In this document: positions 1 to 8,510 of the stretch, one piece after another
How the letters are laid out: each line of letters opens with the position of its first letter
How positions within the stretch are numbered: the stretch's first letter is position 1
Assembly: GCA_015065385.1 (NCBI GenBank)
Contig: SVQK01000047.1
Location: 1-48,700, forward strand
Reading direction: 5' to 3'
Origin: Oscillospiraceae bacterium
Lineage (GTDB): Bacteria; Bacillota; Clostridia; Oscillospirales; CAG-272
Length of the DNA: 48,700 bases
Notes under the pieces: model-generated
The model's database searches: none
What the model was told of the DNA's origin: nothing
Seen by the model: the letters and a program-made list of their open reading frames with translations, nothing else
Program-made: the position numbers and the translations under genes

Positions 1-136
1 CGACCGGGTTTGGTCGATCCTTTGGCGTACTATCTCGCAAGATGTACTTGAATTTCTGTTTTGATGTAGCGCCGTATACCTGACCGGTACGTACGGTGCA
101 ACGGGAGGGAGGGGATTTCTCCCCTCTCTACCCTAT
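1..136 (+). mobile_element. Group II intron, 3' end (domains V and VI)
   Basis: Positions 69-99 fold as a domain V hairpin: GCGCCGTA (69-76) pairs with TACGGTGC (92-99), an inner stem TACC/GGTA closes a short loop, and a 2-nt bulge sits on the 3' side. The triad position reads CGC, as in group IIC introns. Positions 103-133 fold as domain VI: GGG pairs with CCC and a 10-bp purine/pyrimidine stem (106-115 with 120-129) leaves an unpaired A at 130 as branch point. The predicted 3' splice site follows TAT at 134-136. Positions 1-68 may hold the end of domain IV or of an intron-encoded protein, but no protein could be recognised. The rest lies outside the window. Confidence 0.75.
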
Positions 137-161
137 TCTTCAGTTCTGCAGGATCGGAGAT

Positions 162-2807
162 TTACGGAATCACCGGCGTCCAGTAGGTCTGGCCGTAGAT
201 GTCCGTGAAGCGGTACGTCGCGCTCATCTTCTCCGCGTTGAAGTATGCGTCGGCCAGCTTCAGCCCGGAGAGATCGTAGACGTAAACCTGAGCTTCGGAT
301 CCTTCGCCGTCAACCGCGGGGATCTCGTCGTTCTGCGCGCTCCCGTTCAGCTTTATCGGCTCGCCGATCTGGTAGGTGTCGAGATAATCGCCGTTATAGG
401 AATAGTAGTCGCAGATGAAGTCGATGGTCAGCGTGGAGGAGCCGTCCGTCATCCGGAGCTCGTTCTTGTCCGCCTTGGAGGTGACTTCATTGTCGTCGTC
501 GATTTCCGGATAGATCCAGCGCAGGCCGTCGATGGAGGCGGTGACGCTGCCGGAGGGGGCTTCGGTGATGGAGGTCAGAAGCTCCGCGCGCTTTCCGTTG
601 GCGAGCACCGGGATCCGTCCGTGGGAGATGAAGCTGCCGTCCTCGTCCTCTTCGGATCCTTCGAAGTAGTAGGCCACGGCCTGACCGTTGACGGAGAGCC
701 ACGCCCCGTCGTACGCTCCGACCAGCGCGCCGTTCTGCTTGAAGTAGAAGAAATTGTCGAGGCCGAGATCGAGGAATCCTTCGCCGTCGTCGTAGAAGAC
801 GTTCAGCGCAAGATCGCTCACGAGGCTCCACTGCTTGTCGGTGAGCGTCATTTCGGGAATGCCGTCGGAGCCGTTCAGCCACACAAGATCCGCGTCAAAC
901 TGATTCTCCGTGAGGTAGACCGAGGCGGAGTCCAGATCGAGCGTGTCGTTCATGGAGCGTCCGAAGAAGTCGGAGGAACCCATGAGCGAGCCGAGGATGG
1001 AGCCGATCATGTCCGCGCTCATACCGGAGGCGGAGGAAGAGGAAGAGGACGCCGCGCCGCCGAGCGAGCCGAGCAGGGAGCCGATCGGAGATCCCGCGGA
1101 ACCGAAGGAGGAACCGGAGGACGCCCCCGAATAAGCGGACTGGGAAACGGCCTGACCGCCCGCGCCCATGGAGGCGAAGGCCTGAATGCAGCGGTTGTAG
1201 TCGGAGTCCATGCCGATCACTTCGTTGATCTTGACCGCGCTCGAGACGGAGGAGGTCTTCCGGTACGGGAAGTAGATCGACAGGCCGTAGGAGTTGTTGA
1301 TGTTGGTGGAGGTGCGGTTGTACTTGACCGCGCCGAGGATCGCCGACGTCATGGATTTGCCGGCGTCGGATCCGATGTTGGCGGCGAGGTGCACGAGGTC
1401 CACCTGATCGATCTTCGAGGAGGTCGCGTACTCGCGGGTGTTTCCGCGGGCGTTCGAGACCGTCTTGAAGTTGTCGCTCTGGATGAGGGAGATGGTGTCC
1501 TTTGCGAAGGATTTGAGCTCGGAGGGGAAGGTATGCTCCAGCTCCGCGAGGTCGATGACGGAGAGGGTCGCCAGCTGACCGCCGCAGGTCTGACGGCACA
1601 CGTCCACGAAGTCGTCCACGATCCGCTTGCCCAGCTCGACGGAGGGCATGGAGGGATTCTCGGAGAGGGCGGAGAGCCAGTTCGTGTAGTACCAGCCCAC
1701 GCCGGGTTCCGTCTCCTCGGAGGCCACGAGGTAGTCGCCGTAGGAGGCGCAGAGCAGGGCGTTTTCCGCGGTCGCCATCAGGCAGCAGTCGAAGCCGATG
1801 ATGTCAAACTTCACGCCGCCGTCGTAGAGCGCCTTGTTGACGCCGGTCAGATTCATGGATCCGGCGCGGGAGTTCTTCTCGTCGTAGCCGTAGCCGGAGA
1901 TGGAGCCGCCGCCGTGATCCCAGAAAATCAGCATGTTCCGGTTGGCGGGATAGTTCTGCGAGCACCACCGGATGAAGGAGGACAGGGTGGCGGGATCGGT
2001 CATCGCGCCGGTTCCGTCGTCCTTGACCAGCGTGGAGAGGCCGCCCTTTTCCACCTTGTAGATCTGGTTCTTCTGGGAGGAGATGATGGAGTTTTTCCAC
2101 TGCTTGCAGCCGCCGGTGTAGACGATGAGGTTGATGTTGGAGGACAGATTCGCCTTCGTCATTTCCAAGAGGTCGTTCGTGGCCATGCCGTTTTTCGACT
2201 CGAGGTCGGTGCCGCACATAAAGACCATGATGGTGACGGTGTCCTGTCCCTTGCCCTTGATCGTCGTGTACTTCGCGCGGGCTCCGGAGTCCACGGAAGT
2301 GTTGAGCTTTCCGGTGTTCGGCGTCAGCGCCCAGCCGTTCGTATTGACCGCCGCGGCCGTTCCCGCCTGGTTGCCTGAACCGACCGAGCCTGAGGACAGG
2401 GAGGAGGAATACCCGGAGGGGGAGGACTGCTGGAAGGAGGAAGGCGCGGCGAAGGAGCCGAAGAGGCTGAACAAATCAAGCCCGCCCATCGCCGAGGAGG
2501 ACATGGTCAGCCCGTCCGCCGCGGTCGATGTTGTACCCGTGTTGCCGGTCAGTCCGCCGAGCAGTCCCTTGCCTCCGAAGAGCGCGATCGCAATGACGGC
2601 GATGATGGCGATGAGCCCTCCCTTGCCGCCGGACGCTCTCGTCGTGCCCGAGGTCTGGGATCCGCTCTGCGCGGTGCCGGGTCTGCCCTGATAACCGGTC
2701 TGGGAGCCGACTTTTCCCGTGCCGAGGCCGTCGCCCCGTTTGTGTACGTCCTGCCCCTGAACTGTGTCCGTCCGTTTCCGTCCGCGGGGCGCGTTGTTGT
2801 CTGCCAT
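162..2807 (-). CDS. Clostripain-family (C11) cysteine peptidase, membrane-anchored
   Basis: Predicted 881-residue surface cysteine peptidase of clan CD. Residues 1-60 are a polar, basic tail without a cleavable signal; about 64-82 form one hydrophobic helix that should anchor the protein with the catalytic part outside. A Ser/Gly-rich linker follows. The peptidase core starts near 192 (TVTIMVFMCGTDLES); the catalytic His lies in DHGGGS (about 298) and the catalytic Cys in GFDCCLMA (341/342), both typical of clostripain. A second Ser/Gly-rich linker (about 555-620) leads to a C-terminal beta-rich region of unknown role. AGAGGT lies 5 nt before the ATG. No terminator is visible between its stop and the intron end at 136. 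Confidence 0.88.
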   Translation of the reverse strand: MADNNAPRGRKRTDTVQGQDVHKRGDGLGTGKVGSQTGYQGRPGTAQSGSQTSGTTRASGGKGGLIAIIAVIAIALFGGKGLLGGLTGNTGTTSTAADGLTMSSSAMGGLDLFSLFGSFAAPSSFQQSSPSGYSSSLSSGSVGSGNQAGTAAAVNTNGWALTPNTGKLNTSVDSGARAKYTTIKGKGQDTVTIMVFMCGTDLESKNGMATNDLLEMTKANLSSNINLIVYTGGCKQWKNSIISSQKNQIYKVEKGGLSTLVKDDGTGAMTDPATLSSFIRWCSQNYPANRNMLIFWDHGGGSISGYGYDEKNSRAGSMNLTGVNKALYDGGVKFDIIGFDCCLMATAENALLCASYGDYLVASEETEPGVGWYYTNWLSALSENPSMPSVELGKRIVDDFVDVCRQTCGGQLATLSVIDLAELEHTFPSELKSFAKDTISLIQSDNFKTVSNARGNTREYATSSKIDQVDLVHLAANIGSDAGKSMTSAILGAVKYNRTSTNINNSYGLSIYFPYRKTSSVSSAVKINEVIGMDSDYNRCIQAFASMGAGGQAVSQSAYSGASSGSSFGSAGSPIGSLLGSLGGAASSSSSSASGMSADMIGSILGSLMGSSDFFGRSMNDTLDLDSASVYLTENQFDADLVWLNGSDGIPEMTLTDKQWSLVSDLALNVFYDDGEGFLDLGLDNFFYFKQNGALVGAYDGAWLSVNGQAVAYYFEGSEEDEDGSFISHGRIPVLANGKRAELLTSITEAPSGSVTASIDGLRWIYPEIDDDNEVTSKADKNELRMTDGSSTLTIDFICDYYSYNGDYLDTYQIGEPIKLNGSAQNDEIPAVDGEGSEAQVYVYDLSGLKLADAYFNAEKMSATYRFTDIYGQTYWTPVIP

Positions 2808-2848
2808 TTTCTACCTCTGTGCTTTGTGAGATTGAGATTCTATCTTTT

Positions 2849-2877
2849 ATTATACGCCGAACTTTTCCCGAATGCAA
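2849..2877 (-). promoter_or_regulatory. SigA-type promoter of the clostripain gene
   Basis: On the minus strand TTGCAT (2872-2877), a 17-bp spacer and TATAAT (2849-2854), about 40 bp before the start codon. Confidence 0.75.
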
Positions 2878-2946
2878 TGGGAAACGCGTGAATTTTCCCG
2901 AATTTACAATTCCGGGCATTTCCCGGAGGCTTCATCAAATCTTCAC

Positions 2947-2976
2947 TTGACAGCTTTGGAACGGAGGTGTTATACT
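2947..2976 (+). promoter_or_regulatory. SigA-type promoter of the VanZ-like gene
   Basis: TTGACA (2947-2952), 18-bp spacer, TATACT (2971-2976). An in-frame ATG at 2967 lies before the expected transcript start, which argues against it as the start codon. Confidence 0.8.
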
Positions 2977-3020
2977 GGACCAAACCAAATTCATCCGATT
3001 CGATCGCGGAGGAGCTTCCT

Positions 3021-3527
3021 GTGAAAAAACTGCGTATCTGGACTGCCTGTCTGTTTGCGGCGTACCTTCTTCTCCTTCTCTGGGCGATCCTCTTCAAAGG
3101 GATGGCGCCGGGCGGGGGATCGCCGATGCGCCGCTCAGTCAACCTTATCCCGTTCTATGCCGACCCGTACGCGGCATATCTGCGAAAGATCGCCTACCGG
3201 GACTGGATCGTGAACGTCGTCGCGTTCGTCCCGTTCGGGATTCTGGCGGATTGTCTGTTCCGGAGGCGTTCGCTGTGGAGACCGGTCCTCGCGGGCTTCT
3301 GTCTCAGCTTTCTTCTGGAACTGACGCAGTATATCGCGGGGCTCGGCGCGAGCGACGTCACCGACCTCATCACGAACACCGCCGGAGCGTTCGCCGGGAT
3401 CCTTCTTTTCCGCCTGCTTGTGAAGCTCTTCGGCGAAAAACGCTCCGCCCTGATCGTCAACGCTTGCGGATCGCTCCTTCTGGCGGTGTTTCTCTTTCTG
3501 CTGCTTCTTGTGAAAGCGCACGCCTGA
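3021..3527 (+). CDS. VanZ-like membrane protein
   Basis: A 168-residue integral membrane protein of the VanZ-like family (named after the teicoplanin-resistance protein; most homologues have no known function). The N-terminal helix follows two lysines, then the family signature NVVAFVPFGIL near residue 57 and three or four more hydrophobic segments. The frame is open from 2967, but that ATG lies between the -35 and -10 boxes; the GTG at 3021, preceded by GGAGGAG at 3008-3014, is the likely start. It is a single gene between its own promoter and that of the next gene. The family is clear, the function is not. Confidence 0.8.
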   Translation: MKKLRIWTACLFAAYLLLLLWAILFKGMAPGGGSPMRRSVNLIPFYADPYAAYLRKIAYRDWIVNVVAFVPFGILADCLFRRRSLWRPVLAGFCLSFLLELTQYIAGLGASDVTDLITNTAGAFAGILLFRLLVKLFGEKRSALIVNACGSLLLAVFLFLLLLVKAHA

Positions 3528-3577
3528 TCCGCGCGGAGACGGCCCCTCCCGGATTCGGCGAAAACCTGAATTCCCTC

Positions 3578-3606
3578 TTGCGCCGCCGCGCGTTTTGATG
3601 TATAAT
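3578..3606 (+). promoter_or_regulatory. SigA-type promoter of the DUF4317 gene
   Basis: TTGCGC (3578-3583), 17-bp spacer, TATAAT (3601-3606). Confidence 0.7.
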
Positions 3607-3659
3607 GGGGGCACGCTGTCTCAGAAACAGAACGAACGACGCAAACGGAAGGAATCCAG

Positions 3660-4784
3660 ATGAATCAGAAAGAACTGAACGAAATCAGACGCCGCTTCAA
3701 CCCGGAGAAGACCACCATAGGGAAGATCTACGGCTGCTATGTGAACACCGCGAAAAATGTTGTCGCCCGCACGGAGGTCTCCCTCGGGATGCTGGCGGAC
3801 TCCGAAAAGGAAAAATATCTCGCCGTCCTCAAGGGGGCCTTGGGCGGGAGCCTCGGGAAGAATCTCGTTTCCATCCCGTTCTCGACCGCGGACGCGGCGG
3901 ACAATGAAAAGCACAAGCTCCTGACCGAGCTCCGCCGTACCTCCCTCGCGGATCCGGAGCTGAGGGAAAAGCTGTTCTCCGCGATCATCGGCGGATTTGA
4001 AATCGAGGACGCCAACCTCCTGATCCTTATCTGCGACGACGTGTACGACGTGCCGAAGCGGAGCCGGAACGACGATGACGACGGATCGGACACAGTATAT
4101 CACTATCTCCTCTGCGCGGTGTGCCCCGTGAAGGACGGACGGGCCGACCTCGGATACGACCACACCGATTCGGACTTCCACATCACCGTCCCCCATCAGC
4201 TGGTGGGCGCTCCCGCCGTGGGATTTCTGTTCCCGGCCTTCGAGGGCAGAGCCGCCAATCTCTATTCCGCGCTGTACTTCACGAAGAACGCCGGGGAGAT
4301 CCACGAGGACTTTGTTGACGCCGTTTTCGGACAGAACGCCCCGATGAGCAGCGCGGAACAGAAGGACACCTTCTGCGAGGTGCTGGCCGAGACGCTGGAG
4401 GACGACTGCTCGTTCGAGGTCGTCAAAGCCGTGCAGGGAGGGCTCCGGGACCGCATCGCCGCGCACAGGGAGAGCCGGGATCCGGAGATCCTCGAAATCA
4501 CGGCGGACGAGGTGGGCGACATCCTCGCGCAGAACGGCGTGGAGGAGGAAAAGGTCGAGGCCTTCCGCACCAAATGCGGGGAGAAATTCGGAGGCGACGC
4601 CCTCCTTCCCGCGAATCTCGTCCCGCCGAACCGGGTCACGCTCGAGACGCCGGACGCGAAGATCACCGTCGCGCCCGAAGCCGCCGTTCAGGTCGAGACC
4701 CGCGTCATCGACGGCAGAAAGTACATCCTCATTCCCGCCGACGAGGACGTGGAGATCAACGGGATGAACGTGCATGTGAAATAA
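3660..4784 (+). CDS. DUF4317 family protein
   Basis: A 374-residue soluble acidic protein without signal peptide or membrane segment, matching the DUF4317 family known mainly from Clostridia. Characteristic parts are the N-terminal MNQKELNEIRRRFNPEK, the segment YGCYVNTAKNV (about 24-34) and the central HYLLCAVCPVKDG. Family members have no established function; the first domain looks mixed alpha/beta and the last 80 residues predict helices and then short beta strands. It is monocistronic: its own promoter lies upstream and a strong terminator 8 bp downstream. A GGAAGGA ribosome site precedes the ATG. Confidence 0.8.
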   Translation: MNQKELNEIRRRFNPEKTTIGKIYGCYVNTAKNVVARTEVSLGMLADSEKEKYLAVLKGALGGSLGKNLVSIPFSTADAADNEKHKLLTELRRTSLADPELREKLFSAIIGGFEIEDANLLILICDDVYDVPKRSRNDDDDGSDTVYHYLLCAVCPVKDGRADLGYDHTDSDFHITVPHQLVGAPAVGFLFPAFEGRAANLYSALYFTKNAGEIHEDFVDAVFGQNAPMSSAEQKDTFCEVLAETLEDDCSFEVVKAVQGGLRDRIAAHRESRDPEILEITADEVGDILAQNGVEEEKVEAFRTKCGEKFGGDALLPANLVPPNRVTLETPDAKITVAPEAAVQVETRVIDGRKYILIPADEDVEINGMNVHVK

Positions 4785-4791
4785 CAGGAGG

Positions 4792-4824
4792 GGAGACCGT
4801 CGGGGTTCGGCGGTTTCCTTTTTT
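4792..4824 (+). terminator. Rho-independent terminator after the DUF4317 gene
   Basis: GGAGACCG (4792-4799) pairs with CGGTTTCC (4811-4818), followed by six T. Confidence 0.8.
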
Positions 4825-4889
4825 GCGCTTTTTCAAAAAACGGCCCCTGTCCTCCTTCAACTTTGTGCAACTATTCATGCTTTACCGCA

Positions 4890-4918
4890 TTGAAATTTCG
4901 CGGGAAAAAGCGTAAAAT
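4890..4918 (+). promoter_or_regulatory. SigA-type promoter of purA-purB
   Basis: TTGAAA (4890-4895), 17-bp spacer, TAAAAT (4913-4918). A leader of about 110 nt follows; it contains CGGATCC and its complement GGATCCG, and a weak GC hairpin before a T run near 5012-5017. No known riboswitch was recognised. Confidence 0.7.
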
Positions 4919-5036
4919 ATGAGGGTAAATAGACGGATCCGGGACGGACAGCGTGCCGCGTCACCGGTGAAAAGGATCCGATTCGACCTGTTCCGCGCCG
5001 CGGAGACGGGATTTTTTCGAGAGATCCGGAGGATAT

Positions 5037-6311
5037 ATGTCAAACTGTGCAATCGTCGGAGTCAACTGGGGCGACGAGGGAAAAGGGCGCATGGTCGATC
5101 TGCTCACCGACCACTACGATATCGTCGTGCGCTATCAGGGCGGGGGCAACGCCGGCCACACCGTCATCAACGAATACGGCAAGTTCGCGCTCCATCTGCT
5201 GCCGTCCGGGATCTTCCGCCCCGGGGTTCTGAACATCCTCGGCAACGGCGTCGCCCTCGATGCGGAGAACCTCATGAAGGAGATCGGCACGGTCCGCGAG
5301 GGCGGTGTTTCCGTTACGCCGGACAATCTCAGGGTCTCCTGCCGCGCCTCGCTCCTGCTCCCCTGGCACAGACAGCTGGACGAGCTCGAGGAAAAGCGGC
5401 TTGCCGACAAGAAATACGGCTCCACCAAGCAGGGGATCGCCCCCTTCTACGCCGACAAGTACGCGAAGAAGACCGTCCTCGCCGGCGAGCTTCTCACGCC
5501 GGACAAACTGAGGTCCCACCTCGCCGACCTGCTCGAATGGAAAAATCTCACCCTCACCGGCGTCTACGGGGCCGAGCCCTGCACGATGGACGAGCTCATG
5601 GAGTGGGCGGGAACGTGGGGCGAACGTCTGAAACCCTTCCTCTGCGATACCGGGAAGCTCCTCGACGAGGCGAACCGGGCGGGAAAGCGCATTCTCTTCG
5701 AAGCCCAGCTCGGCACGCTCCGGGATCTGGATCTGGGGATCTATCCCTACACGACCTCCTCGAACACCATTGCCGCCTACGCCCCCATCGGCGCGGGATG
5801 TCCCTCCGTGAAGCTCGACCATGTGGTGGGCGTCGTCAAGGCGTATTCCACCTGCGTCGGCGAAGGGCCTTTCACCTGCGAATGGTTCGGGGAAGAGGCG
5901 GAAAAGCTGAGAGAGGCCGGAGGCGAGTACGGCGCGAAGACCGGAAGACCCCGCCGCGTGGGACCGGTGGACGTGGTTGCCACCCGCTACGGCGCGAAGA
6001 TGCAGGCCGCGGATGCCATCGCCCTGACGAAGCTGGACGTGCTCTCCTACATGGACGAAATCCCCGTCTGCGAGAAATACCGGATCGGCGGGGAAGAGGT
6101 TGACGACTTCCCGCTGCCCATGTTCCTCGACGAAGCCGAGCCCGTGATCCGGAAAATGCCCGGATGGAAGACGGATATCTCCGCCGTGCGCCGCTTCGAG
6201 GATCTCCCCGAGGCCGCGCGGAACTACGTCCTCTATCTGGAAGCCGCCGTCGGTGTCCCGATCCGCTATGTTTCCGTCGGCCCCGAGCGGGACAGCATCA
6301 TTCTGAGATAA
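5037..6311 (+). CDS. purA: Adenylosuccinate synthetase
   Basis: 424-residue cytosolic enzyme that joins IMP and aspartate using GTP to form adenylosuccinate, the first committed step to AMP. The GTP-binding loop GDEGKG is at residues 12-17 with the catalytic Asp at 13, followed by RYQGGGNAGHT near 32-42, all diagnostic. Length is normal for bacteria. A GGAGGA site lies 5 nt or so before the ATG. purB starts 43 bp downstream without an intervening terminator, so both AMP-branch enzymes are co-transcribed and end at a shared terminator at 7787. Confidence 0.98.
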   Translation: MSNCAIVGVNWGDEGKGRMVDLLTDHYDIVVRYQGGGNAGHTVINEYGKFALHLLPSGIFRPGVLNILGNGVALDAENLMKEIGTVREGGVSVTPDNLRVSCRASLLLPWHRQLDELEEKRLADKKYGSTKQGIAPFYADKYAKKTVLAGELLTPDKLRSHLADLLEWKNLTLTGVYGAEPCTMDELMEWAGTWGERLKPFLCDTGKLLDEANRAGKRILFEAQLGTLRDLDLGIYPYTTSSNTIAAYAPIGAGCPSVKLDHVVGVVKAYSTCVGEGPFTCEWFGEEAEKLREAGGEYGAKTGRPRRVGPVDVVATRYGAKMQAADAIALTKLDVLSYMDEIPVCEKYRIGGEEVDDFPLPMFLDEAEPVIRKMPGWKTDISAVRRFEDLPEAARNYVLYLEAAVGVPIRYVSVGPERDSIILR

Positions 6312-6354
6312 AAAGCGCTGAGAATTCTGCCGGCATTCGGAGGAACGAAAAAAC

Positions 6355-7770
6355 ATGAGAGACCGTTACGAATCCCCCCTGTCTTCCCGCTACGCGTCCG
6401 AGTACATGCTGAAACTCTTCTCCGCCGAGGAGCGGATCCGCACATGGAGACGGCTGTGGGCCGCGCTCGCCCGGGCCGAATCGAAGCTCGGGCTGCCCGT
6501 CACGGAAGAGCAGGTCGCGGAGCTGGAAGCGAACGTTGACAACATCGATTTTGACGCCGCGGACCGCAGGGAAAAAGAGGTCCGCCACGACGTCATGGCC
6601 CATGTCTACGCCTACGGGCTGGCCGCTCCTTCCGCTGCCGGGATCATCCACCTCGGCGCGACCAGCTGCTACGTCACCGACAACGCCGACGTGATCCTCT
6701 ACCGGGACGCGCTCCGCTGTCTCCGCGGCGAGCTTCTCTCCGCGGTCAAGTCGCTCGCGGACTTCGCCATGGAGTATCGCTCCCTGCCGACGCTCGGCTA
6801 CACCCATTATCAGCCGGCGCAGCTTGTGACCGTTGGCAAGCGCGCTGCCCTCTGGATTCAGGACTTCATGTCGGATCTGGACGAGCTGGATTATGTCCTC
6901 TCCACCATGAAGCTGCTCGGATGCCGCGGCACGACCGGAACGGAGGCCTCCTTCATGGAGCTCTTCGACGGCGACGGGGAAAAGATCGACGAGATGAACC
7001 GCATGATCTCGGCGGAGTTCGGATTTGATAAGATCTTCGCGGTGTCCGGCCAGACCTACCCGCGCAAGCTCGACTCCCGGATCCTGAACGTCCTCTCCTC
7101 CATCGCCCAGAGCGCGTACCGGATGGCGGACGATATCCGTCTTCTCCAGCACGACCGGCAGATCGAGGAGCCCTTCGAGTCCACCCAGATCGGATCCTCC
7201 GCTATGGCCTACAAGCGCAATCCCATGCGCTGCGAGCGGATCTGCTCCCTGAGCCGGTATCTCATGGCCGACGCCCTGAACGCGCCCATGACCGCCGCCG
7301 CGCAGTGGCTGGAGCGGACGCTTGACGACTCCGCCAACCGCCGCATTTCCATGCCGGAGGGATTCCTCTGCGCCGACGCCATTCTCCGCCTCTGCAAAAA
7401 CGTTTCGAACGGCATCCGCGTCAACGAAAAGATCATCGAAGCGGCGGTGCGGGAGTATCTCCCCTTTATCGCCACGGAAAATCTTCTGATGGAGGGCGTG
7501 AAGCGGGGAGGCGACCGTCAGCAGCTCCACGAGGTCATCCGGTCCGCGTCCATGGAAGCCACCGCCGCGATGAAACGGGGAGAAAAGTGCGACCTGCTCG
7601 CAAAGCTGGCCGCGACCGGCGAATTCCCCATGACGGAGGAGGAGATGAACGCCCTTCTCGATCCCGCGCTCTATATCGGACGCTGTCCCGAGCAGGTTTC
7701 CCGCTATATCGCCGAGATCTCCCCGCTTTTTGCCGGAGCCTCGGAGGACGGCGCGGACATCAGCGTCTGA
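6355..7770 (+). CDS. purB: Adenylosuccinate lyase
   Basis: 471-residue member of the fumarase/aspartase superfamily. It cleaves adenylosuccinate to AMP and fumarate, and SAICAR to AICAR in IMP synthesis. The GATSCYVTDNAD segment near residue 100, TLGYTHYQPAQ near 146 (general acid His) and the signature GSSAMAYKRNPM near 281 with its flexible catalytic Ser are all present. CGGAGGA precedes the ATG. Second gene of the purA-purB unit. Confidence 0.98.
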   Translation: MRDRYESPLSSRYASEYMLKLFSAEERIRTWRRLWAALARAESKLGLPVTEEQVAELEANVDNIDFDAADRREKEVRHDVMAHVYAYGLAAPSAAGIIHLGATSCYVTDNADVILYRDALRCLRGELLSAVKSLADFAMEYRSLPTLGYTHYQPAQLVTVGKRAALWIQDFMSDLDELDYVLSTMKLLGCRGTTGTEASFMELFDGDGEKIDEMNRMISAEFGFDKIFAVSGQTYPRKLDSRILNVLSSIAQSAYRMADDIRLLQHDRQIEEPFESTQIGSSAMAYKRNPMRCERICSLSRYLMADALNAPMTAAAQWLERTLDDSANRRISMPEGFLCADAILRLCKNVSNGIRVNEKIIEAAVREYLPFIATENLLMEGVKRGGDRQQLHEVIRSASMEATAAMKRGEKCDLLAKLAATGEFPMTEEEMNALLDPALYIGRCPEQVSRYIAEISPLFAGASEDGADISV

Positions 7771-7786
7771 ACGGACTTTTCCCATC

Positions 7787-7824
7787 CCGCCGCGGATCCC
7801 ATGACCGGATCGCGGCGGTTTTTT
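7787..7824 (+). terminator. Rho-independent terminator of purA-purB
   Basis: A 12-bp GC stem with one bulge (7787-7799 with 7807-7818), then TTTTTT. Confidence 0.9.
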
Positions 7825-7845
7825 GCGGGCTTTCATCGGTTTCGC

Positions 7846-7874
7846 TTGCTTCTTGCGGCGGATTGTGTTACAAT
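7846..7874 (+). promoter_or_regulatory. SigA-type promoter of the HExxH membrane protein gene
   Basis: TTGCTT (7846-7851), 17-bp spacer, TACAAT (7869-7874). Confidence 0.75.
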
Positions 7875-7911
7875 ACTCCCTGAATGAGCGGAGCGGAAGG
7901 AGGCGGGCCTT

Positions 7912-8463
7912 GTGAAAAAGCCGGATGAAAATACGGTGATCCTTCTCGCGCGGATGATCGTCTGCGGTTTTGTCTGCGGCTGCCTCTATATCTTTATCCA
8001 CGAGCTCGGACACGGGGCGGCGGCTCTTGCGTTCGGCGCGCGGGTCCTCCGGTTCAGCCCGATCCGCGGGTTCGTGGCGACGGACGGCGGACAGCGCGGG
8101 TATTTCGCCCGACAGTTCTTCTACGCCGCCGGGGCGATCCTGCCGACGCTGAGCGCCGCGGTGTACGCCTTATTTTATAAGAGAGGCGCGTCCCCGGTCT
8201 ACAGGATCCTGTCCGCGCTGTATGAGACCGTGTGCGCCGCCGCGCTGTTCGACTGGGTCCTCACGCCCGTGCTCTGGCTGTTCAGGCGCGCGCCGAGGGG
8301 GGACGACTGCACGCAGTTTCTGGAATTCTGGACGCTCCATCCGCTGATCGTGTCGGCGGCCGCGCTCCTTGCCGTCGTTCTGCTGGCAGCTCTCGCGGCA
8401 CGGCGTGGGATTCTCTCCGATTTCGCCGAAACCGTCCGGGTTCACCTTGACAAAGACCGCTGA
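7912..8463 (+). CDS. Small membrane protein with an HELGH motif (M50-like)
   Basis: 183-residue membrane protein with a GTG start behind GGAAGGAGG. The first helix runs into IFIHELGHGAAALAFG (about 27-42), which has the HExxH zinc motif inside a hydrophobic segment, as in site-2-protease-like (M50) families. Three further hydrophobic stretches follow (about 68-86, 104-124 and 142-162). The NPDG-type second zinc ligand of classical site-2 proteases is not evident, and the protein is short, so it may be an M50B-like relative of unknown activity. It has its own promoter; the -35 box of the next gene's promoter lies inside its last codons. Confidence 0.6.
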   Translation: MKKPDENTVILLARMIVCGFVCGCLYIFIHELGHGAAALAFGARVLRFSPIRGFVATDGGQRGYFARQFFYAAGAILPTLSAAVYALFYKRGASPVYRILSALYETVCAAALFDWVLTPVLWLFRRAPRGDDCTQFLEFWTLHPLIVSAAALLAVVLLAALAARRGILSDFAETVRVHLDKDR

Positions 8464-8475
8464 TTTTGCTACAAT
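8447..8475 (+). promoter_or_regulatory. SigA-type promoter of the BadF-type kinase gene
   Basis: TTGACA (8447-8452), 17-bp spacer, TACAAT (8470-8475). The -35 box overlaps the end of the upstream coding sequence. Confidence 0.8.
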
Positions 8476-8510
8476 GGCGGTGATCTGACAGAATCCGGGA
8501 GGAGCGCATC

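Noticed and set aside
96..2378. 760-codon plus-strand frame opposite the clostripain gene
   Set aside because: Begins inside the intron domain V region and is Gly/Val/Arg/Asp-rich, typical of an antisense shadow.
4925..5036. purA leader considered as a purine riboswitch
   Set aside because: The conserved purine-aptamer junction and loop sequences are not present; only generic complementarity is seen.
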